Of a stretch of 60,541 nucleotides of DNA, positions 46,380 through 56,181 are shown piece after piece (the first letter of the stretch is position 1; each line of letters begins with the position of its first letter). A model generated the notes under the pieces. It saw only the letters and a program-made list of their open reading frames with translations. It had not been told where the DNA came from and did not search any database. The position numbers and the translations under genes are program-made. Source of the stretch: Mycobacterium persicum (lineage in GTDB: Bacteria > Actinomycetota > Actinomycetes > Mycobacteriales > Mycobacteriaceae); NCBI RefSeq assembly GCF_002086675.1, contig NZ_MVIF01000026.1, forward strand, positions 1 through 60,541, in the 5' to 3' direction.

Positions 46380-47401
46380 CGAACTCCCTGCTGCGCAAGC
46401 GATTCCGAAAGCTCATACAAGCTGCCCAAGTCGACACCATCGGAAATCGTCGGTAATTCCAGCCGCGGAACATGCAAGGCGTCAAGTTGCTGCGCGGTTT
46501 CGGCGCGTGCACTGATTCGGCTGGCGTGCTGGATCGTCTCAGTCAGCAGACCGGCGAAATCCGGTGCCGCCAGCTCGATTCCGGCCATTGCCAAACCGGA
46601 CCGCACCGCGTCGGCGTCGACATCGCCCTCGGCGGCCTTCGCGAGGTCCTCGGCACTCAGGTAGGCCGGAATATTGCGGTTGACGATGACGCTGCCGATC
46701 GGCAATTGCATCTCGGCAAGCTCCTCGATCGCCTCCAGGGTCTCCTGCACCGGCAGCGCTTCCAGCAGCGTCACCAGATGGATAGCGGTCTGATCGGAGT
46801 GCAGCAACCTCACCACCCCTTCGGCCTGCGAATGCACCGGCCCGCCCTTGGCCAGATCGGAGACCGCCTTGGTGACGTCCAGAAAGCGCGCGATGCGGCC
46901 CGTCGGCGGTGCGTCGACGACGATCGCGTCGTAGGCCGGGTTCTTGGTCCCCTTGTTGAGGCGGACCACCGTTTCCTTGATCTTGCCCGTCAGCAGCACA
47001 TCGCGAAGGCCGGGCGCGATCGTCGTCGCGAACTCGATGGCACCGACACGTCGCATTGCCCGGCCCGCGATGCCCAGGTTGTAGAACATGTCGAGGTATT
47101 CCAGGAACGCGGCCTCGATATCGATTGCCAGTGCGTTCACCTGCCCGCCGCGCTCGGCGGTCGCGATCTTGACCTCTTGATAGGGCAGCGGCGGGACATC
47201 GAAGAGCTGCGCAATCCCTTGGCGCCCTTCGACTTCGATGAGCAGCACCTTGCGGCCTCCGGCTGCCAGTGTCAGCGCCAGTGCGGCCGCGATGGTGGAT
47301 TTCCCGGTGCCGCCTTTGCCGGTGACAAAGTGCAAGCGGGCCTTCGACAGGCGCGACGGCCAGCCGACGGAAGGACCGTCGTGAGGTGTGTTCGCCACCA
47401 T
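46376..47401 (-). CDS. ArsA-family ATPase (Rv3679-like)
   Basis: A 341-residue ATPase with the deviant P-loop [21 protein letters not shown] near residue 28, switch [18 protein letters not shown] near 165, and a C-terminal helical part. It is the first gene of the pair; its stop overlaps the ATG of the second ATPase. It diverges from the small Rv3678A-like gene. Confidence 0.9.
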   Translation of the reverse strand: MVANTPHDGPSVGWPSRLSKARLHFVTGKGGTGKSTIAAALALTLAAGGRKVLLIEVEGRQGIAQLFDVPPLPYQEVKIATAERGGQVNALAIDIEAAFLEYLDMFYNLGIAGRAMRRVGAIEFATTIAPGLRDVLLTGKIKETVVRLNKGTKNPAYDAIVVDAPPTGRIARFLDVTKAVSDLAKGGPVHSQAEGVVRLLHSDQTAIHLVTLLEALPVQETLEAIEELAEMQLPIGSVIVNRNIPAYLSAEDLAKAAEGDVDADAVRSGLAMAGIELAAPDFAGLLTETIQHASRISARAETAQQLDALHVPRLELPTISDGVDLGSLYELSESLAQQGVR

Positions 47402-47477
47402 CGCATGCTAGCCCCACCACTTCGCTCGGCCGCCGGGCTGGCCGGAGCTCGTCAACGGGGGCGGATAAGCTGCCGTC

Positions 47478-47639
47478 ATGACCCAACCCTCCGCATGGGA
47501 GTACGCGACGGTTCCGCTGCTCACGCACGCCACCAAACAGATCCTCGACCAGTGGGGAGCCGACGGCTGGGAGCTCGTCGCGGTGTTGCCGGGGCCAACC
47601 GGCGAGCAGCACGTCGCCTACCTGAAGCGCCCGAAGTAA
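47478..47639 (+). CDS. Small DUF4177-like protein (Rv3678A-like)
   Basis: A 53-residue protein, MTQPSAWEYATVPLL then ILDQWGADGWELVAVLPG and an end at YLKRPK, as in DUF4177. The conserved WG(A)DGWELVAV core is clear. Its stop overlaps the ATG of the RidA gene (TAATG), so the two are coupled. Function unknown. Confidence 0.85.
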   Translation: MTQPSAWEYATVPLLTHATKQILDQWGADGWELVAVLPGPTGEQHVAYLKRPK

Positions 47640-48103
47640 TGGACGCAAAATCCCGGCTCGCGCAACTGGGCATCACGCTCCCGGAGATGGTGGCGCCGCT
47701 GGCGGCCTACGTGCCGGCGGTGCGCACCGGCAACCTCGTCTACACCTCGGGGCAGTTGCCCTTCGAGGCCGGAAAGCTGGCCTGCACGGGCAAGGTGGGT
47801 GCCGACATCACGCCGGAGGAAGCCAAGGCCGCGGCGCGCATGTGTGCGCTCAACGCGCTGGCGGCGGTGAATTCACTGGTGGGTCTGGACGCGGTGACGA
47901 GGGTGGTCAAGGTGGTCGGGTTCGTCGCCTCCGCGCCGGGCTTCCACGGTCAGCCCAGCATCATCAACGGAGCCTCGGACCTGCTTGCCGAGGTGTTCGG
48001 CGACAACGGCGCGCACGCGCGTTCGGCTGTCGGCGTATCCGAGTTGCCGCTGGGCGCACCCGTCGAAGTCGAGCTGATCGTGGAGGTCGGCCAGCGGCCG
48101 TGA
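47639..48103 (+). CDS. RidA family protein (Rv3678c-like)
   Basis: A 154-residue RidA/YjgF protein. LVYTSGQLPFEAGKLACTGKVG, MCALNALAAVNSLVGLDAVTRVVKVVGFVAS and GVSELPLGAPVEVELIVEV match the enamine/imine deaminase family. It may detoxify reactive 2-aminoacrylate-type products. It overlaps the genes on both sides (TAATG before, GTGA after). Confidence 0.92.
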   Translation: MDAKSRLAQLGITLPEMVAPLAAYVPAVRTGNLVYTSGQLPFEAGKLACTGKVGADITPEEAKAAARMCALNALAAVNSLVGLDAVTRVVKVVGFVASAPGFHGQPSIINGASDLLAEVFGDNGAHARSAVGVSELPLGAPVEVELIVEVGQRP

Positions 48104-48885
48104 CCGCGCCGCTGACCCATCCCGCCTACGGCCGGCTGCGGCCGGTCACCGGCACGGCATCGGTGCTGGTAGCCGACAATCCCGGGCTGATGACGCTGGA
48201 GGGCACCAACACCTGGGTGCTGTGCGGACCGGGCAGTGACGAGTTGGTCATCGTCGACCCTGGGCCGGGCGACGACGAGCACCTCGCCCGGATCGCCGCG
48301 CTGGGCCGTATCGCGCTGGTGCTGATCAGCCATCGCCACGGCGACCATACCGACGGCATCGACAAGCTGGTCGAGCTGACTGGGGCGCCGGTACGCGCCG
48401 CGGACCCGCAATTTCTGCGCGGCGATCACGGGGTGCTGGGCGATCGCGAAGTGATCGAGGCCGCCGGGCTGGAGATCACGGTGCTGGCGACCCCGGGTCA
48501 CACCGCCGACTCGCTGTCGTTCCTCCTCGACGATGCGGTGCTGACGGCCGACAGCGTGCTGGGCCGCGGCACCACTGTTCTGGACAAGGACGACGGCAGC
48601 CTGACCGACTACCTGGAATCGCTGCATCGGCTGCGCGGTCTGGGTCAGCGGACCGTCCTGCCCGGGCACGGGCCGGAATTGACCGATGTCGCGGCCGTCG
48701 CGCAGGGGTACCTCGCGCACCGGCAGGAGCGGCTCGCGCAGGTGCGCTCGGCGCTGCGGGACCTCGGCGACGATGCCACCACCCGCCAGGTCGTCGAACA
48801 CGTCTATGTCGACGTCGACGAGAAGCTCTGGGATGCCGCAGAATGGTCGGTGCAAGTGCAACTGGACTATCTGCGAGCTCCGTAG
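48100..48885 (+). CDS. MBL-fold metallo-hydrolase (Rv3677c-like)
   Basis: A 261-residue metallo-beta-lactamase-fold hydrolase. LISHRHGDHTDGID supplies HxHxDH, ATPGHTADSLSF and VLTADSVLG follow, and the GQRTVLPGHGPE histidine completes the site; this layout resembles LACTB2-like nucleases/hydrolases. GTG 48100 overlaps the RidA stop (GTGA). It converges with crp. Confidence 0.9.
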   Translation: MTAPLTHPAYGRLRPVTGTASVLVADNPGLMTLEGTNTWVLCGPGSDELVIVDPGPGDDEHLARIAALGRIALVLISHRHGDHTDGIDKLVELTGAPVRAADPQFLRGDHGVLGDREVIEAAGLEITVLATPGHTADSLSFLLDDAVLTADSVLGRGTTVLDKDDGSLTDYLESLHRLRGLGQRTVLPGHGPELTDVAAVAQGYLAHRQERLAQVRSALRDLGDDATTRQVVEHVYVDVDEKLWDAAEWSVQVQLDYLRAP

Positions 48886-48892
48886 CGCGAGA

Positions 48893-48940
48893 AGACGCAG
48901 AATCGCACACGAATCGCGGCGGTGATGCGAGTCTGCGTCT
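48893..48940. terminator. Bidirectional hairpin between MBL hydrolase and crp
   Basis: AGACGCAGA (48893-48901) pairs with TCTGCGTCT (48932-48940), then, after one mismatch, TCGCA with TGCGA. The convergent stops lie at 48885 and 48952. Confidence 0.6.
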
Positions 48941-48951
48941 GCTCGGCGGAG

Positions 48952-49626
48952 CTAGCGAGCGCGGCGCGCCAGGCGTTCGGAGTCGGAGATCAGCACGCTC
49001 TTGCCCTCCAACCGGATCCAGCCGCGGTGCGCGAAGTCGGCCAGCGCCTTGTTCACCGTCTCCCGCGAAGCCCCGACCAGCTGGGCGATCTCCTCCTGAG
49101 TGAGGTCGTGGGTGACCCGCATCGCGCCGCCCTCCTGGGTGCCGAAACGCTGGGCGAGCTGCAGCAGCTGCTTGGCCACCCGGCCGGGCACGTCGGTGAA
49201 GATGAGGTCGGCCAGATTGTTGTTGGTGCGCCGCAACCGGCGGGCCAACACCCGCAGCAGTTGCTCGGCGATTTCCGGACGATCGGCGATCCACGCCCGC
49301 AGCGCGTCGCGGTCCATCGAGACCGCCCGCACTTCGGTGATGGTGGTCGCGCTGGATGTTCGCGGCCCGGGGTCGAAGATCGACAACTCGCCGAACATGT
49401 CGGACGGGCCCATGATGGTCAGCAGGTTCTCCCGGCCATCCGGCGAGCGGCGCCCGATCTTCACCTTGCCCGCGACGATGATGTACAGCCGATCGCCCGG
49501 CTCACCTTCAGCGAAAACCGTGTGTCCGCGGGGGAAGTCAACGGGCTGCAGCTGCTTGGTCAGTGCCGCGACCGCGCTGGGCTCAACCCCTTGGAAGATT
49601 CCTGCCCTTGCCAGGATCTCGTCCAC
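48952..49626 (-). CDS. crp: cAMP receptor protein Crp (Rv3676-like)
   Basis: A 224-residue Crp/Fnr regulator. The cyclic-nucleotide domain (about 10-125) has [18 protein letters not shown]; a helical hinge leads to the winged helix (about 150-215) with [20 protein letters not shown]. It is nearly identical in layout to the M. tuberculosis regulator of whiB1, rpfA and other genes. In the conserved block it lies between an MBL hydrolase and a small membrane protein. Confidence 0.95.
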   Translation of the reverse strand: MDEILARAGIFQGVEPSAVAALTKQLQPVDFPRGHTVFAEGEPGDRLYIIVAGKVKIGRRSPDGRENLLTIMGPSDMFGELSIFDPGPRTSSATTITEVRAVSMDRDALRAWIADRPEIAEQLLRVLARRLRRTNNNLADLIFTDVPGRVAKQLLQLAQRFGTQEGGAMRVTHDLTQEEIAQLVGASRETVNKALADFAHRGWIRLEGKSVLISDSERLARRAR

Positions 49627-49724
49627 GTTGCCTCTTCAGCTTTCCAACGAAGTGATACGGGCAGGCCGTCCCTCTTGACCAGCGCCGGTGTACAGGTTAG
49701 GCCAATCGGTACGACGTGCCAACG

Positions 49725-50072
49725 CTACACACGATTGACGTGTCGAGTCGCCTGAACCCGGGAATGGATGTGTCGGGGGGCAGCGCGGTACGGATCGGCG
49801 TGATGCTTGCCGGTGAGGGCCCTGGTTGTGGGGGCCTCGGTCAGGGCCGGCGCCTGGCGTCGATGCAGATAAGCCAGCGCCTCCGGCATGCCCTCGCGGG
49901 CCAGCCGGTGCACATCGACGGCCTGAGCTTGTTCGAGAAACTCGGCAACGTCCGAAGCGGTCACGGTATCGCAGGAAAGCGCTTGCTCTAGCCGACCAAG
50001 GCCGAGGGTGGTCAGCATCAGCAACGCCGGAACGCACGCCACCAGCAACCACGACACAAGGAGAGTAAACAT
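49725..50072 (-). CDS. Small membrane protein (Rv3675-like)
   Basis: A 115-residue protein with one N-terminal membrane helix (LLVSWLLVACVPALLMLTTLGL) and a cytoplasmic or extracellular part rich in Ala, Arg and His. The EQAQAVDVHRLAREGMPEALAYLH segment is likely helical. It matches Rv3675 in position; role unknown. It is divergent from nth. Confidence 0.78.
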   Translation of the reverse strand: MFTLLVSWLLVACVPALLMLTTLGLGRLEQALSCDTVTASDVAEFLEQAQAVDVHRLAREGMPEALAYLHRRQAPALTEAPTTRALTGKHHADPYRAAPRHIHSRVQATRHVNRV

Positions 50073-50128
50073 GGCCTTGCATCAACACGAGGTCTCGGTC
50101 AGATCACGAAATCAGTACTCTGTCGTAG

Positions 50129-50926
50129 GTGACAGCGGCAAAGTCGTCCGGGCCTACCCGGCCTACACCAGCCACGCCCGCCGCCGACGTCGCCGAGCGT
50201 TGGTCCTCTGAAACCCGCACCGCCTTGGTGCGCCGCGCCCGGCGGATGAATCGTCAACTGGCACAAGCCTTTCCGCATGTGTACTGCGAATTGGACTTCA
50301 CCAATCCGCTCCAGCTCGCGGTGGCGACCATCCTCTCGGCGCAAAGCACCGACAAACGGGTGAACCTGACGACGCCGGCGTTGTTCGCGAAATATCGGAC
50401 GGCGCTCGACTACGCCAAAGCGGACCGCACCGAGCTGGAAAACCTCATTCGCCCCACTGGTTTCTTCCGTAACAAGGCGAACGCGTTGATCGGCCTCGGG
50501 CAAGCTCTGGTCGAGCGGTTCGACGGCGAGGTGCCCGCCACCATGGTCGAACTGGTGACGCTGCCGGGGATTGGACGCAAGACCGCCAACGTGATCCTCG
50601 GGAACGCCTTCGGCGTCCCCGGGATCACCGTCGACACCCATTTCGGGCGATTGGTGCGGCGCTGGCGCTGGACCGCCGAAACCGACCCGGTAAAGGTCGA
50701 ACACGCGGTCGGCGAACTGATCGAACGCAAGGAGTGGACCGTGCTCAGCCACCGGGTGATCTTTCACGGCCGCCGGGTGTGCCATGCCCGTAAGCCCGCG
50801 TGCGGTGTCTGCGTGCTCGCCAAAGACTGCCCTTCCTTCGGACTCGGCCCCACCGAGCCGCTGCTGGCCGCAGCTCTTGTCCAGGGCCCCGAAACCGAGC
50901 ATCTGCTGGCCCTTGCCGGCCTGTGA
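50129..50926 (+). CDS. nth: Endonuclease III (DNA glycosylase/AP lyase)
   Basis: A 265-residue base-excision repair enzyme for oxidised pyrimidines. The HhH motif [17 protein letters not shown] carries the catalytic lysine, [10 protein letters not shown] the aspartate, and [17 protein letters not shown] the four cysteines of the [4Fe-4S] loop. GTG 50129 is used; the N-terminal 20 residues are low complexity and the true start could be later. Its stop overlaps the next GTG. Confidence 0.95.
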   Translation: MTAAKSSGPTRPTPATPAADVAERWSSETRTALVRRARRMNRQLAQAFPHVYCELDFTNPLQLAVATILSAQSTDKRVNLTTPALFAKYRTALDYAKADRTELENLIRPTGFFRNKANALIGLGQALVERFDGEVPATMVELVTLPGIGRKTANVILGNAFGVPGITVDTHFGRLVRRWRWTAETDPVKVEHAVGELIERKEWTVLSHRVIFHGRRVCHARKPACGVCVLAKDCPSFGLGPTEPLLAAALVQGPETEHLLALAGL

Positions 50927-51570
50927 CCTCGCGACTGACCTCAACCCGCTGGACCATCGCGGTCCTGGCGGTGGTCGCCACCCTCATCGTGGCGCTGGTC
51001 GCCCAACTGCGCGACGACTCCCCAAGCACCGCAACCCAACAGGCGCCCGCGGCGCGAGACCACCGCGATGCCGACACCGCCGCGGCACTGGCCGGGCCGC
51101 GGCGACGCGCCAACCTGCCGCCCTGCCCGGTCGCCGGTGACGGCCCGGGCTCACCGGCACTGAGCGGCGTGGCGGTGGAATGCGCGGCCGACGGTTCGGC
51201 AGTCGACGTGGCCCGGGCGCTGGCCGGGCGGCGGGTGCTGCTCAATCTCTGGGCGTACTGGTGTGCGGAGTGCATCGCCGAACTGCCCGCGATGGCCGAA
51301 TATCAACAACGGGTCGGGCCCGACGTCATGGTGGTGACGGTGCATCAGGACGAGAATGAGGCGGCCGCGTTGCTGCGGTTGGCCGATCTGGGTGTTCGAT
51401 TGCCGACCCTGCAGGACGGCCGCCGTAAGGTGGCGGCAGCATTGCGGGTGGCGAATGTGATGCCCGCGACAGTGCTGTTGCGGCCGGACGGTAGCGTGGC
51501 CCAGACCCTGCCGCGCGCTTTCGCCAGCGCCGAGGAGATAGCGGCCGCGGTCGGAGATAAGGCGTGGTGA
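50923..51570 (+). CDS. Membrane-anchored thioredoxin-like protein (Rv3673c-like)
   Basis: A 215-residue protein with an N-terminal membrane anchor ([19 protein letters not shown]) and an exported thioredoxin/TlpA-like domain (about 85-210) whose active site is [12 protein letters not shown] (CxxC). It probably handles extracytoplasmic thiol exchange. GTG 50923 overlaps the nth stop. Confidence 0.85.
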   Translation: MTSRLTSTRWTIAVLAVVATLIVALVAQLRDDSPSTATQQAPAARDHRDADTAAALAGPRRRANLPPCPVAGDGPGSPALSGVAVECAADGSAVDVARALAGRRVLLNLWAYWCAECIAELPAMAEYQQRVGPDVMVVTVHQDENEAAALLRLADLGVRLPTLQDGRRKVAAALRVANVMPATVLLRPDGSVAQTLPRAFASAEEIAAAVGDKAW

Positions 51571-51625
51571 GCGGTTGGAGAGATGGCGGGCAGGTGCACC
51601 CGTCCAGCCCGACAAGGAGGCGCCG

Positions 51626-52390
51626 GTGAACGCTGGGGTTGCCCTGACGCCCGAGGTCGGCCCGTCCTGGCTGCGCCCGTTGGTCGACAACGTGGACCGG
51701 GTGCCCGACGCGGTCCGGCGGCGGCTGCCGGCCGACATGCTGGCCATGGTGGCGGCGTCCCGGGCTACCGCATCCCTGCGTCGCAATCAACGCGAAGCGG
51801 CCGTTCTGGTGCTGTTCTCCGGTCCCGAGTCCGGACGGGCCGACGGCGGCGTTCCCGACGACGCGGACCTGCTGCTGACGGTGCGGGCGTCGACCTTGCG
51901 TCACCATGCCGGTCAGGCGGCCTTCCCCGGCGGTGCATCCGATCCCGGAGACCAGGGTCCGGTGGCCACCGCCTTCCGGGAAGCCCATGAGGAGACCGGA
52001 CTCGACCCGGCCAGGCTGCACCCACTGGCCACCATGGAACGCACCTTCATCGCTCCGTCGCGATTCCACGTCGTCCCGGTGCTGGCGTATTCGCCCGATC
52101 CCGGACCGGTGCACGTCGTCAACGAGGCGGAAACGGCCATGGTGACCCGGGTTCCGGTGCGCGCCTTCGTCAATCCGGAAAACCGGCTGATGGTGTACCG
52201 GCGGACCCTGAGCCGGCGCTGGGCCGGGCCGGCGTTTCTGCTCAACCACATGCTGGTGTGGGGATTCACCGGACAGGTGATCTCGGCGGTGCTCGACGTC
52301 GCGGGGTGGGCCAGGCCCTGGGACACCAGCGATGTCCGCGAACTGGACGACGCGATGGCGCTGGTCGGCGAGCAGGGTGGACTGCGATGA
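51626..52390 (+). CDS. NUDIX hydrolase (Rv3672c-like)
   Basis: A 254-residue NUDIX protein of the CoA-pyrophosphatase type. AAFPGGASDPGDQGP then ATAFREAHEETGLD form the NUDIX box (REAHEETG), and LRHHAGQAAFPGG is the CoA-type leader. GTG 51626 has AAGGAGG (51614-51620) 5 bases upstream. The stop overlaps the marP ATG. Confidence 0.88.
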   Translation: MNAGVALTPEVGPSWLRPLVDNVDRVPDAVRRRLPADMLAMVAASRATASLRRNQREAAVLVLFSGPESGRADGGVPDDADLLLTVRASTLRHHAGQAAFPGGASDPGDQGPVATAFREAHEETGLDPARLHPLATMERTFIAPSRFHVVPVLAYSPDPGPVHVVNEAETAMVTRVPVRAFVNPENRLMVYRRTLSRRWAGPAFLLNHMLVWGFTGQVISAVLDVAGWARPWDTSDVRELDDAMALVGEQGGLR

Positions 52391-53598
52391 ACTCGATGAA
52401 TGCCATGACCCCGTCACAATGGCTCGACATCGCGGTGTTGGCGGTCGCTTTCATCGCGGCGATCTCGGGCTGGCGCTCCGGTGCGCTGGGCTCGACGCTG
52501 TCGTTTGCCGGCGTGCTTTTGGGCGCGATCGCCGGAGTGCTGCTGGCGCCCCACATCGTCACCCACATCGCGGCCCCCCGGGCCAAGCTGTTCACCGCGC
52601 TGTTTCTGATCCTGGGACTGGTCGTCGTCGGCGAAGTCGCAGGTGTGGTGCTGGGACGGGCGGTGCGCGGCGCGATCCGCAACCGGCCGGTCCGGGTGAT
52701 CGACTCGGTCATCGGGGTGGCGGTGCAGCTGGTCGTGGTGCTGACGGCGGCGTGGCTGCTGGCGACGCCGCTGACCCAGTCGAAGGATCAGCCGGAGTTG
52801 GCGGCGGCGGTTCGCGGGTCACGGGTGCTCGCCGAGGTCAACGAGGTGGCGCCCACCTGGCTCAAGACGGTGCCCAAGCGGCTTTCGGCGCTGCTGAACA
52901 CCTCGGGCCTGCCGCAGGTGCTGGAGCCGTTCAGCCGCACCCCGGTCATTCCGGTTGCCTCGCCCGACCCGGCGCTGAGCGATAACCCGGTGGTGACGGC
53001 CACCGCGCCGAGCGTGCTCAAGATCCGCAGCCTGGCGCCCAGTTGCCAGAAGGTGCTGGAGGGCAGCGGCTTCGTGGTCGCGCCCGAGCGCGTGATGACC
53101 AACGCGCACGTGGTCGCCGGGTCCAACAGCGTGCAGGTGTACGCCAGCGGCAAACCCCTGGACGCGACCGTGGTGTCCTATGACCCTTCGGTCGACATCG
53201 CGATCCTGGCCGTCCCGCACCTGCCGCCGCCGCCACTGGTGTTCGCCCAAGAAGAAGCCAGAACGGGCACCAGCGTTGTGGTGCTGGGCTACCCCGGCGG
53301 TGGCAACTTCACCGCGACGCCGGCCCGGATTCGCGAGGCCATCAAACTCAGTGGTCCCGACATCTACCGCAACCCGCAGCCGGTCACCCGCGACGTCTAC
53401 ACCATCAGGGCCAACGTGGAGCAGGGTGACTCGGGCGGGCCGTTGATCGACCTCAACGGTCAGGTGCTCGGCGTGGTGTTCGGCGCGGCCGTCGACGACC
53501 CGGACACCGGGTTCGTGCTGACCGCCGGTGAGGTGGCCAGTCAGCTGGAAAAGATCGGGGCCACCCAGCGCGTCGGCACCGGGGCCTGCGTCAGCTGA
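52387..53598 (+). CDS. marP: Membrane-bound periplasmic serine protease MarP
   Basis: A 403-residue protein with four N-terminal transmembrane helices (about 13-150, Colicin V-like) and a C-terminal trypsin-like domain (about 215-395). The catalytic triad lies in MTNAHVVAG (His), PSVDIAILAV (Asp) and VEQGDSGGPLID (Ser). M. tuberculosis MarP protects against acid and oxidative stress and processes RipA. It overlaps the NUDIX gene by 4 bases and converges with ephE by 8 bases. Confidence 0.93.
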   Translation: MNSMNAMTPSQWLDIAVLAVAFIAAISGWRSGALGSTLSFAGVLLGAIAGVLLAPHIVTHIAAPRAKLFTALFLILGLVVVGEVAGVVLGRAVRGAIRNRPVRVIDSVIGVAVQLVVVLTAAWLLATPLTQSKDQPELAAAVRGSRVLAEVNEVAPTWLKTVPKRLSALLNTSGLPQVLEPFSRTPVIPVASPDPALSDNPVVTATAPSVLKIRSLAPSCQKVLEGSGFVVAPERVMTNAHVVAGSNSVQVYASGKPLDATVVSYDPSVDIAILAVPHLPPPPLVFAQEEARTGTSVVVLGYPGGGNFTATPARIREAIKLSGPDIYRNPQPVTRDVYTIRANVEQGDSGGPLIDLNGQVLGVVFGAAVDDPDTGFVLTAGEVASQLEKIGATQRVGTGACVS

Positions 53599-54559
53599 GC
53601 CGGTGCACCTGATCGAGGAACCGCGCCAGCTGCCGGTTGACCTCCTCGGGCGCTTCTTCATGGCAGAAATGTCCGGCGCCGGAAACGGATACGTAGCGCC
53701 CGTGCGGTGCGTAACGCTGAGTGCGCTCGACCGGATCGGCCAGCACGTAGGGATCGGCGTCGCCGCGTAGGTGCAGCAACGGCACGCCGAGCTGCCGGCG
53801 CATCGACTTCATGAAGCGCCGGCCTTCGCCGCGCAGCTGACTGCGCACCGCCCAACGCTGATACTCCAGTGCCGAGTGCGCGGCAGCCGGTATCCGGATG
53901 GCCTGCCGCAGATAGCCGATGGTCTGCGAAAAGTCTTCAGAGGCAACCCATTTGGCGCTGCTGCGAATGCGCATCAGGCGCTCGATTTCGGCCGCGTCAT
54001 GTCGGGTCAGTAGGCGCTCGGGCCACAGCGGCACCTGGTAGCGCAGCAATGTCGGCAACAGCGCGCGGCCCTGGTCTCGCCTGGTCAGGGTCGACCGTCG
54101 CAGCGCGGCCGGGTGCGGTGAGCTGATCAGCGCGATGGACCGCACCAGCCGGGAGTGCAGCAGCGCGGTGGTCCAGCAGGCGAGCCCGCCGTCGGCGTGA
54201 CCGACCAGCGTCGCCGAGGAGTGTCCCAGCGCGCGGATCAATCCGGCCGTGTCACCGGCCAGGGTCCAGCCGTCGTAGCCGCGGGGCGGTTTGTCGCTGC
54301 CGCCGTAGCCGCGCAGGTCGACCGCGACCACCCGGGCACTCGTGAGCCCGCGCAACTGGTGACGCCACGACCACCAGAACGAACCGAACCCGTGCAGCAG
54401 CATCACCAGGGGCCGTGCCATGGCCGGTATGACCGGGTCCGTCGCGTCGGGGTCGGTCGGAATGGCCTCGACGACATGGAACCGGATGCCGTTGGCGTGC
54501 ACGTCCAGATGCCGCCATGGCCCGTCGATGCGGGTCATCGACGGATCTGGCGCCGGCAC
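53591..54559 (-). CDS. ephE: Alpha/beta hydrolase, EphE-like
   Basis: A 322-residue alpha/beta hydrolase in the Rv3670 position. MLLHGFGSFWWSWRHQL gives the HGFG oxyanion part, LRGYGGSDKPPRGYD follows, LVGHADGGLACW holds the aspartate nucleophile, and VSGAGHFCHEEAPEEV the histidine. The Asp nucleophile fits epoxide hydrolases. It follows the holin-like gene directly. Confidence 0.87.
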   Translation of the reverse strand: MPAPDPSMTRIDGPWRHLDVHANGIRFHVVEAIPTDPDATDPVIPAMARPLVMLLHGFGSFWWSWRHQLRGLTSARVVAVDLRGYGGSDKPPRGYDGWTLAGDTAGLIRALGHSSATLVGHADGGLACWTTALLHSRLVRSIALISSPHPAALRRSTLTRRDQGRALLPTLLRYQVPLWPERLLTRHDAAEIERLMRIRSSAKWVASEDFSQTIGYLRQAIRIPAAAHSALEYQRWAVRSQLRGEGRRFMKSMRRQLGVPLLHLRGDADPYVLADPVERTQRYAPHGRYVSVSGAGHFCHEEAPEEVNRQLARFLDQVHRLS

Positions 54560-55081
54560 TTACCAACCCGACGGATCGGTGGGCGTGTTGCCCTCGGGTA
54601 CCGCCGCAGGGCGGGTCACGGCCGGGGTCTTCTCATGGCCCGGCATGAGCGCGGTGCGAGTCTCCTTCACCGACTCGATGGTCTGCCGCGGTCCCCGGAT
54701 CCGGCGGACCTTCAGGAAACCCAACAGGGCGAGCACCACGGTGGTCACCACCATGAGGGCGAACACGATCAGGAACGCCACCCAGCGCCACAGCCAGGAG
54801 TCGAGCAGCTCGGCGAGGAAGAAGAACAGGAAAAAGGTCGAGTAGAACAGCACCACCAGCGCGGCGATGAAGAACACGCTGCCGGTCAGACCCTTCTTGA
54901 CGTCGCGAGTGATCTCGGCGCGTGCCAGTTCGACCTCGGCCCGCACTAGCGTCGACATCTGGGCGGTCGCGTCTTTGATCAGGTCGCCGATCGACGGTTC
55001 ACCGGGCCGGGCGTGCGGATCGGCCAACGGAATCGTGGTCAGCGTGCTGGGCACACCGGTCTGGCGATCAGGTTTGCTCAC
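54560..55081 (-). CDS. Phage holin-like membrane protein (Rv3669-like)
   Basis: A 173-residue protein of the actinobacterial phage-holin/DUF1469 type. An amphipathic LIKDATAQMSTLVRAEVELARAEITRDVKKG segment (residues 30-60) is followed by two transmembrane helices (about 65-90 and 95-120). It is a chromosomal membrane protein, not a phage remnant. ephE begins immediately after its stop. Confidence 0.85.
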   Translation of the reverse strand: MSKPDRQTGVPSTLTTIPLADPHARPGEPSIGDLIKDATAQMSTLVRAEVELARAEITRDVKKGLTGSVFFIAALVVLFYSTFFLFFFLAELLDSWLWRWVAFLIVFALMVVTTVVLALLGFLKVRRIRGPRQTIESVKETRTALMPGHEKTPAVTRPAAVPEGNTPTDPSGW

Positions 55082-55280
55082 AGACGATCCTCTCGCGTTG
55101 ACGGGCCACGGTTTCGCGGTAGTCGCGGTTTATGTTGCCATGCGCTCCGGGTGCCGGACGAGGCCAGCCAAAGACCGTGAGTCACCGGGCGGTTTCAACC
55201 TATTAAATTGACGGTCAGCGGCCACAACTAACCGCATCGGACGTAGTCTGACGATCATCTACACTGGCGCATCTGTCCTT

Positions 55281-55308
55281 GATGTCCGGTGATGTCCGGA
55301 AGATGTCC
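55281..55308. repeat. Three GATGTCC direct repeats
   Basis: GATGTCC occurs at 55281, 55291 and 55302, spaced 10-11 bases, one helix turn apart, just before the protease gene. Confidence 0.5.
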
Positions 55309-55330
55309 AACCACCGACGGGAGTACCACT

Positions 55331-56029
55331 TTGCAGACGGCGCACCGCCGCGTCACCGCGGCGACCGTGGCCGTGTTCCTGGCTGTTGGGTTTCTTCCCG
55401 CGGGCACCGCGGCCGCTGACGACAAGGTTGCGTTGGGCGGCGGCGCGGGCATCGTCGTCAACGGGGGGACGTTGTGCACGTTGACGACCATCGGTCACGA
55501 CAAGAACGGCGACCTCATCGGATTCAGCTCCGCGCACTGCGGTGGTCCGGGCGCGCCCGTCGCAGCCGAGGGTGCGGAGGCGAAAGGCATCGTGGGCACC
55601 ATGGTGGCCGGCAACGACACCCTCGACTACGCGGTGATCAAGTTCGATCCGGCCAAGGTGACGCCGGTGGCCGACTTCAACGGCTTTGCGATCAACGGCA
55701 TCGGCCCCGATCCGACGTTCGGCCAGATCGCCTGCAAACAAGGACGATCCACGGGCAACTCGTGTGGGGTCACCTGGGGTCCGGGGCAGGACCCGGGCAG
55801 CATCGTGATGCAGGTCTGCGGCGGCCCCGGGGACTCCGGGGCGCCGGTCACGGTCGACAACCTGCTGGTCGGGATGATCCACGGAGCCTTCAGCGAGAGC
55901 CTGCCCAGCTGCGTCACCAAATACATTCCGCTGCATACGCCGGCGGTGGTGATGTCGATCAACGCGGACCTGGCCGACATCAACGCCAAGAACCGGCCGG
56001 GCTCGGACTTCGTCCCCATCGGGGGCTGA
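55331..56029 (+). CDS. Secreted chymotrypsin-like serine protease (Rv3668c-like)
   Basis: A 232-residue exported S1-type protease. A signal peptide (about 1-32) precedes a core with IGFSSAHCGGPG (His), DTLDYAVIKF (Asp) and CGGPGDSGAPVTV (Ser); two cysteines flank these. TTG 55331 has GGGAG (55319-55323) 7 bases upstream and gives the length of the M. tuberculosis protein; ATG 55292 would add 13 residues. It closes the conserved block. Confidence 0.88.
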   Translation: MQTAHRRVTAATVAVFLAVGFLPAGTAAADDKVALGGGAGIVVNGGTLCTLTTIGHDKNGDLIGFSSAHCGGPGAPVAAEGAEAKGIVGTMVAGNDTLDYAVIKFDPAKVTPVADFNGFAINGIGPDPTFGQIACKQGRSTGNSCGVTWGPGQDPGSIVMQVCGGPGDSGAPVTVDNLLVGMIHGAFSESLPSCVTKYIPLHTPAVVMSINADLADINAKNRPGSDFVPIGG

Positions 56030-56121
56030 GCTATTTCGCGGCTGTTTCGCGAGCTGAACGCCGCTGATTTGGTGACTCGGATTCCGCCGCTTCCGAACGG
56101 GTTTGGTGGGTCCAGGAACAA

Positions 56122-56167
56122 CAGTAGGGTCTTATCCACCTGACTTCAGGCGGATAAGACCCTACTG
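56122..56167. terminator. Long bidirectional hairpin
   Basis: CAGTAGGGTCTTATCC (56122-56137) pairs perfectly with its complement at 56152-56167; inside, CCTGA pairs with TCAGG. The stem totals 21 pairs with one mismatch and a 2-base loop. It lies between the protease stop and the stop of the 26-codon minus-strand gene. Confidence 0.75.
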
Positions 56168-56181
56168 GTTTGTCGACGAGG

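Noticed and set aside
54560..55081. Prophage holin
   Set aside because: The holin-like protein belongs to the conserved mycobacterial block and has no phage genes nearby.
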